This document shows, piece by piece, positions 7,358-11,691 of a stretch of DNA of 11,691 nt. Below the pieces are notes generated by a model that did no database searches, was not told where the DNA came from, and saw only the letters and a program-made list of their open reading frames with translations. Position 1 is the first letter of the stretch; each line of letters begins with the position of its first letter. Location: positions 1 to 11,691 of the forward strand of contig JADDMT010000315.1 in assembly GCA_021401465.1 (NCBI GenBank), read 5' to 3'. The translations under genes and the position numbers were made by a program. The stretch comes from Teratosphaeria epicoccoides (Eukaryota; Ascomycota; Dothideomycetes; Mycosphaerellales; Teratosphaeriaceae).

Positions 7358-8074
7358 ATTACGTCCTATAATCGGTATGTTCTAGAGTCCTTGTCGTTAT
7401 GCCTAGCTTCAGCTAATGAATCTGTCTAGTCTACCTAAGCCCGCGCCTACTAGCGCTACGCTAGCAAGCGCCTAAACTACAAAGCCCTGTACGTGTTACT
7501 TAGTGTCCGCGCAAAATGCTCCGCTAACCTAGCTAGCCCCGCCCTTACCCATGTCTCCTACGCCTCCTAGACCTATTCCTAGGACGCTAACAGGTATGAC
7601 CCGCACCCTAGGGGTTTAGCACGGCTAACATCGCGACAGCGCCGCCGCGCATAACGACCTAGCGAAGGTCCTTAAGGCCTAGAGGGCCTTAGGGCCTTTG
7701 TAGTTAGCAGGTCTACTGTCCGGGTATTTTCTATTAGTGTCCTCCATGATTACGCCGCTAACCTCGAGTAGCGTCATGGCCTAGGAGGTCGTAGGGACCG
7801 TAGGTGCCGCTGTCGCCTAGTAGGGCCTCCTGTAAGTTCATCCTATACTCTATGTGTTTCTGCGCGCTAATAGTTTAGAAGGTCTAGGGGCGTTCTACTA
7901 GCGCTTACCTTAGGTAGGCGGCGGGAGAACGTTGCTAGTAAGGGCGAGAGCCCTCGTCAGCGTCAGTCTGGCGCTACTACGCGGGGCCCTAACTAAGAGG
8001 CCGGGGACTCTGACAGCAGCCTAGTCGGCGGGTCTAGGGGGTCTAGCGAGGGCCCCTTAGACAGCAGGGGGGCT

Positions 8075-8092
8075 GGCCCCGCTAGCGGGGCC
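8075..8092. repeat. Perfect 18-bp palindrome GGCCCCGCTAGCGGGGCC
   Basis: The 18 bases equal their own reverse complement. It sits only two bases from the first base of the next stem-loop's arms, making a clustered secondary-structure element. Confidence 0.7.
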
Positions 8093-8125
8093 CCTAGTGA
8101 CAATCTCGCATGATTGTCGCTAGGG
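8092..8125. repeat. Stem-loop with 14-bp arms and 6-base loop
   Basis: Arms 8092-8105 (CCCTAGTGACAATC) and 8112-8125 (GATTGTCGCTAGGG) pair at 13 of 14 positions around loop TCGCAT. The single mismatch is T opposite G, which pairs as a wobble in RNA of + sense and is the product expected of one C-to-T transition in a once perfect stem. It could be a structural RNA or DNA element of E2 or a terminator-like hairpin; no flanking U-run supports the latter. Confidence 0.6.
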
Positions 8126-8239
8126 TCCTCTATCCTCGGCGCGGGGGCCCGCGGCTAGGGGGGGTTTTTTCTTTCGTTGTATATATAGTTACCTAATGTC
8201 AATTTTCCCCCTCTAACTTTTGTCCTTCTTAAACGCCTG

Positions 8240-9665
8240 TACTCCTTGTTACGAATGCTAGACTCCCTTTACTAAGTCCTATATCTCGTTTCCTTTTTCT
8301 TCTTACCCTACCTCTCTCTAGGGCCGTCGTTATTCTCCGCGCTTCCCTAAGTCTGCTCGAAGCGGTCTATTACTTTAGTGTCTATTAGGTTTTCTAGGGG
8401 CTCCTATGTAGGTTTGTAGTACCCTGACTATTTCACTAGGACCTCGCGTCCTCTTCCCCTTCTCTTGTCCCTTGCGTAGAGTACCTCCTCTACTAACTAC
8501 TCCTCGTGCGACTTAAACAAAAGGGGGTCTGGCTGTTCGTCGTCGTTCTCCTGCCTAGGCATAGGGTCTCTGCCTGCTAGTCTTAGTAGGTTAGTATAGA
8601 ACACTAGGTGTATATTGTTTAGGAGCCTAGTTAAGCGGATAGAGACTAGTGATAATAATTTAGCTACTATGTACTTCGCATGCTTGGCGTCTAAGCTTTT
8701 CTTAGGTCTCTCTGTAGTGTAGTTCCGCAGATCTAGCTAGACCTTGTTACTAACTTTATAAATTAGGGTAGGGTTTCGGCGTTTATTAGCGGACTCCTCC
8801 TATTCTTACACGGAAGCCGCTATTGTTACTTGGCAGATTCCCGTTATGTCCTGAATCTTTCCTACAAACGCCCTTGCTCTCTTAGCTGCTTTTAACAGGC
8901 TAGGCCCTACGGGGTCCTTAGTTAAAGGTATAGGGCCCTATACTTCATAGCTATAGGTAGCGAAGAAGGGGCTTATGCTAATTCCCGAATGATACCTCCT
9001 GTTTAGCGCTAGTTAAGCTACAGGGAGCCATCGCTTCTAGTCAGATTGCTTATAGTTAATATAGTTCTAGAGGTACGCTTGCACCTCTTAGTTTAGGCGT
9101 TTAGGGCCTCTGTCTGTTTATAGGTAGTACGTAGAGCTTAACTGCTAGGACACGCCTATTCCTTTACAGAAGGTCGTCTAGAAGGTGCTAGTCTAGTTAG
9201 TGCCCTAGTCGCTCGTAATAGCTGTTAGCATTCTATGGTACTAGGCCTAGCAATCTATGAACTTCTCCGCGCATTCCTCTGCTTTTATGCTAGGCATTAC
9301 CTGCAAAACTACGTACTTACATAGGCGATCCTTGATAACCTATAGGTATCGACATCCCTTAGAATCAGGCAGGTCTGTCATGAAGTCTATTAAGATCTCC
9401 TAGAAGAATCTGTCAGGAACTAGTAATAGCTTTAGTAGTCTATACTTGTACTCTCTCTATACCTTGTTACGACTATAGTAGTCGTAGTTCCTCAGGAACT
9501 GCCAGACATGCTTAGACAGTAACGGCTAGTAGAAATCGCGCCCTAGGATCATCGTCGTAGCGTCCCGTCCTAGGTGCCTGTACACTGTAGCGTCGTGTAC
9601 AGACTAAATAAGCTTTGTCCTAAGCATGTTGTCGCTTTCGTCCCTAGAGTCCAAGGTCTCGCACC
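8240..9665 (-). pseudogene. E2 integrase with C-terminal chromodomain, degraded
   Basis: Integrase inserts element cDNA, and the chromodomain directs it to marked chromatin. Minus-strand reading: MLRTKLI*SVHDATVYRHLGR (zinc-binding His pair), then FLRNYDYYSRNK where the Cys pair has become Tyr. The core follows: first Asp in LIDFMTDLP (plus 9385-9387), second Asp in AITSD*GTN (plus 9208-9210). The expected Glu, 35 residues later, reads Lys (AAA, plus 9100-9102) in TDRGPKRLN. After PFFATYSYEV and KV*LDLRN, a chromodomain lies at plus 8355-8510: LVEEVLYARD, GREVLVK*SGYYKPT*EPLENL, VIDRFE. Its aromatic Trp codons are TAG. A Lys-rich tail continues to about 8200. The frame differs from the RT frame. 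Typical of fungal chromoviruses. Confidence 0.92.
8355..8510 (-). other. Chromodomain at the C-terminus of E2 integrase
   Basis: EVLVK*SGYYKPT*EPLEN matches the chromodomain core (V/L)KW.GY...TWEP..NL, with both Trp codons now TAG. An acidic LVEEVLYARDKRRGRGR lead and a VIDRFE helix follow the family pattern. This identifies E2 as a chromovirus. Confidence 0.9.
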
Positions 9666-9667
9666 TA

Positions 9668-10560
9668 GGCTAACTGTCGTTTAGGGTTAGGGTTAAACGG
9701 TCTGCCCTTCCCTGTAAGCGCCGTCAAGGGCCTAGCTGTCTTCGAGTAGTTCGGGATAAACATCCTGTAGTAGTTAGCGAAGCCGAGGAATCTACGCACT
9801 TCCTTTTGTGTTTTTAGCCGCTCCTAGTTACGCACGGCCTCTACCTTTTCTAGCTCGGTCCCTACGCCTTTTCCGTTAGCATAGATCATGAACCCTAGGT
9901 ACTTGATATCCTTTTTGGCAAACTCGCTCTTCCTGGGGTCAAGGTAGAGGCCCCTGTCCTAGAGCTTCTAGAGTACTCGCGTTACTTTAGCGAAATAGTC
10001 TTCTCGCGAACTGCCGCTATATATGATAACGTCGTCTATGTACGCGGAGGCGTAGTCGTCTAATTCCTCGCGTAGTAGTGTGTTAATATATCGTTAGAAC
10101 GTTGCTAGAGCCCTAGATAAACCGAACAGACATACTAGCTATTCAAATGAACCGAACCTCGTGCGAAAGGCTGTCTTATACTCATGGCCTTTCGCCATAC
10201 GGATTTAGTAGAAGGCCGACACTACGTCTACCTTAGTAAGCTACTAGGCGCCCGTGAGGTTCCTTAAGGTCTCTAGTATTAACAGGAGGGGGTACCTATC
10301 TTGCTTTGTGATTGCGTTAAGGGCGTAGTAATCGTAGCAGAACTAGAGCCCTCCTCCTAGCTTCCGGACAAAAAGCACAGGAGCCGTAGCCTCTAAGTTA
10401 GTAGGCCGAATGAATCCCTTCCCTAACAGTTCGTCTAAGGACTTCCTTAAAACAAGTAGTTCCTCCTTCGACATGCCGTATAGGGGTCCCTATAGCAGAG
10501 CTAGTTAGGATCTATCTAGTCCTTCGCGGAGTTTAATGTAGTTGATACGGTTGATACTAG
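9668..10560 (-). pseudogene. E2 reverse transcriptase, degraded; RNase H absent
   Basis: Minus-strand reading in order: INYIKLREGLDRS, GPLYGMSKEELLVLRKSL, GKGFIRPTN, APVLFVRK, FCYDYYALNAITKQDRYP. Motif A follows as LTKVDVVSAFY, then MAKGHEYKTAFRTRFGSFE, FGLSRALATF*RYIN and catalytic box YIDDV (plus 10028-10042; YIDD at 10031-10042). SEFAKKDIKYLGFMI and EVRRFLGFANYYRMFIPNYSKTARPLTALTGKG complete the thumb and connection. The frame then reads RPFNPNPKRQLA* and stops being pol-like at about 9668. The RNase H domain normally found here is not present, and integrase text begins at once in another frame. Catalytic Asp residues survive, but Gln and Trp stops occur throughout. Sequence upstream (about 10560-10860) stays partly open on this strand but is not recognisable as protease. 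Confidence 0.93.
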
Positions 10561-10570
10561 GGGACCATCT

Positions 10571-10951
10571 AAACCGCATGGGTTCTAATGGCCGCCCTTA
10601 GCATGCAGTGACCCTGCCACATATGGCAAGGGGGTCCTTCGTACATACGTTAGCTCGTATGTCGTCCGAGTAGGATTAGTTGTCAACGTAGGACGCCCCT
10701 ACGTCGCTGACCCTACGGTACCCCTACGGGGTTAGGCTCGGACATGCTTTCCCTAATTAAGGAGCGTCGGGGGTTATAAGCACCCTTAGCGCCACCTCTG
10801 CGATAAGCAGAAAGCAGCGCTGTCTTATACCTACTAAAAGGTCGGATTACTCTGTCACACTGCGAGATATTTTCATATCATATAGCACATACATCTATAT
10901 TAGTTCTGCTTTCTCCCCCCTGCTTTGCAGTCTAGCAGAGAATACTACAAT
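10571..10951 (+). other. Junction region: probable 5' LTR/leader of E3 against the 5' side of E2
   Basis: E2 RT text ends near 10560 and E3 gag starts at 10952 on the opposite strand, so two elements meet head to head here. A TATA-like box (TTATAAG, 10774-10780) within GC-rich DNA, followed by an AT-rich leader (10868-10910) and a pyrimidine tract, fits an LTR promoter and leader for E3. Candidate TG starts include TGTCAACG at 10680, but no matching LTR copy is in the window, so borders cannot be fixed. The minus strand is also fairly open here, without recognisable domains. Confidence 0.4.
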
Positions 10952-11691
10952 ATGTCTAGAGCACCACGAACTCGCAACTAACGCGTAGCGAGCGCCATCC
11001 CGAGCGCCCGCGATGGCGAAGCTGGCCCGAGTAACTAGCCCGCAGAAGTAACCGCTGCGAGCGACACTACATCGAGCGACGGTTCCGCTAGAGGACAATT
11101 ACGCGGCGGACTAGGTAATAGACCCCCCGCACAGGGACTACAGCTAACCCCGACTATCGACCCGGCCCTCGTAGCCATGATTGTCGATCAGGTCGCGAAC
11201 CGCCTTGCGAACTAGAGCTAGAGCCGCACCGCTCCTAGCAGCGACAACGGCGAGGACGACGAAGACGTCGCCATGAGCGGTACTAACAAACTAGCGGACG
11301 AAGAAATCCAGCGAGATTTCACGCCAGGGACCCGCGAAGACAACTTACTAGGAGGCGCAGACCCTCCGCGTGTGCCCGCGAACTTGGTGCCTAAATTCAG
11401 GGCCATAGTAGGCTAACCGGGAGGTAGTCGTAACGCACGCAACCCGAAGCCGTTCAAGGGAGACACCTTGAAGGAGGCTCGAACTTTCTTGCAGGCATGT
11501 GAGGCAGTTTTCGTGCTTAACCTACGCGGATATTCCACGGAGGGCGAACGAGTCGCCTTTAGTATGATGTGGCTCGAAGAGGATAAGGAACCTCGTAACA
11601 ATTAGCATGAGCGGTATGACCTTATGCGGGTCCACGACAGAACGTATACATAGGCGGACTTTCGCTAGTTCTGTGTCGACTAGGTCGAGGA
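10952..11691 (+). pseudogene. E3 gag pseudogene, 5' part (Retrotrans_gag type)
   Basis: The frame begins at ATG 10952 (MSRAPRTRN*RVASAIPS). A disordered Ser/Gly/Pro- and Asp-rich N-terminus, with an acidic run DNGEDDEDVAMSG at 11238-11276, precedes the capsid-type core. There KPFKGDTLKEARTFLQACE, ERVAFSMMWLEEDKEP, HERYDLMR and ADFR*FCVD match the Ty3/gypsy capsid pattern. The frame runs off the right edge, so the zinc knuckle and pol are not seen. About nine stops occur in 246 codons, roughly one per 27, fewer than in E1 or E2. They sit at Gln (CAG, CAA) and Trp sites, again RIP-like. The window ends in a former Gln-Val-Glu stretch. It appears to be the youngest of the three elements. Confidence 0.88.
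10952..11691 (+). mobile_element. Ty3/gypsy retrotransposon E3, 5' part, runs off the window
   Basis: Represented by gag and, probably, the LTR/leader just upstream. It points away from E2 and lies at the broken upstream side of E2, so it most likely inserted into E2. The alternative is an independent neighbour joined by rearrangement. Its higher GC content and lower stop density set it apart from E1. Confidence 0.7.

Larger units (their letters stand above)
7250..8200. other. GC-rich, palindrome-rich tail of E2, no assigned gene
   Basis: About 0.95 kb, strongly GC-rich from 7900 to 8170. Frames on both strands have fairly few stops, for example + strand text RYASKRLNYKALYVLL near 7450 and minus-strand proline-rich text near 8000-8130. 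Neither resembles a known domain, and low stop density is expected at this GC content. Perfect or near-perfect palindromes occur at 7338-7357, 8075-8092 and 8092-8125. The position, 3' of the integrase-chromodomain frame, suggests either a long 3' untranslated region or the U3 part of a long LTR (6674 to about 8201). Confidence 0.45.
6674..10570 (-). mobile_element. Chromovirus-type Ty3/gypsy retrotransposon E2, minus strand, defective
   Basis: Reading on the minus strand: RT (YIDD), integrase, chromodomain, then a long GC-rich tail to a putative LTR end TGTTACAGG at 6674 (CCTGTAACA on the coding strand). It starts exactly where E1 RT stops, which indicates insertion of E2 into E1. The expected 5-bp duplication would be ATTAA (6669-6673), but its partner is outside the window. 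Gag and protease of E2 are not visible. Its upstream end meets E3 at about 10570-10900. RNase H is missing. It carries dense RIP-type stops. Confidence 0.8.

Noticed and set aside
9681..9697. TTAGGGTTAGGGTTAAA, a telomere-like repeat
   Set aside because: It is explained by the coding strand of E2, where it encodes Phe-Asn-Pro-Asn-Pro-Lys in the RT connection. Only two units are present.
10895..11601. Three short antisense open frames (62-67 residues) over the E3 region
   Set aside because: They mirror the GC-rich gag sequence, have no domain or promoter, and disagree with the clear capsid signal on the + strand.
771..11691. Alternative genetic code with TAG/TAA read as Gln
   Set aside because: Stops also fall at conserved Trp positions (chromodomain, RT, MYND), and Pro-to-Leu, Cys-to-Tyr and Glu-to-Lys changes accompany them. 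All are C-to-T or G-to-A transitions, so mutation explains the pattern better than recoding.

Overview
The window looks like an accessory, repeat-rich stretch of a filamentous ascomycete genome. Nothing in it reads as an intact gene. It holds one decayed cellular-type gene and at least three Ty3/gypsy-type LTR retrotransposons, most likely nested. All of them carry the C-to-T / G-to-A damage expected from repeat-induced point mutation (RIP). Former Gln codons (CAG, CAA) and Trp codons (TGG) read as stops, Pro CCA reads as Leu CTA, and Cys/His codons read as Tyr. TAG stops far outnumber TAA and TGA, and CTAG is very frequent, so the damage seems to fall mainly on CAG/CTG sites. The short intact reading frames left in the window are antisense shadows of broken genes.

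Layout. 1-770: non-coding, with a 41-bp tandem repeat built around TGCCT...AGGCAC(A/G)TGAC and a fungal-type promoter-like tract. 771 to about 2430 (+): pseudogene of a protein with an N-terminal MYND zinc finger. 2720-3190: solo LTR with a 5-bp target duplication. 3246-6673 (+): element E1, of the same LTR family, with 5' LTR, gag (CCHC zinc knuckle), protease and the N-terminal half of reverse transcriptase (RT). E1 breaks off inside the RT domain, where E2 begins.

6674 to about 10570 (-): element E2, a chromodomain Ty3/gypsy element (chromovirus). Reading on the minus strand it holds RT with a YIDD box, then integrase and a C-terminal chromodomain. The RNase H domain is missing, and the integrase is damaged at key residues. 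Downstream of the chromodomain is about 1.35 kb of GC-rich, palindrome-rich DNA leading to the putative LTR end at 6674. About 10570-10951: a head-to-head junction that probably contains the 5' LTR or leader of E3. 10952-11691 (+): gag of element E3, the least mutated of the set, running off the window.

No tRNA, rRNA, CRISPR array or functional gene was found. The biology here is a retrotransposon graveyard shaped by genome defence. The points most worth following are the CAG-biased mutation signature, the RIP-damaged MYND gene, the RNase H-less chromovirus, and the structured GC-rich tail of E2.
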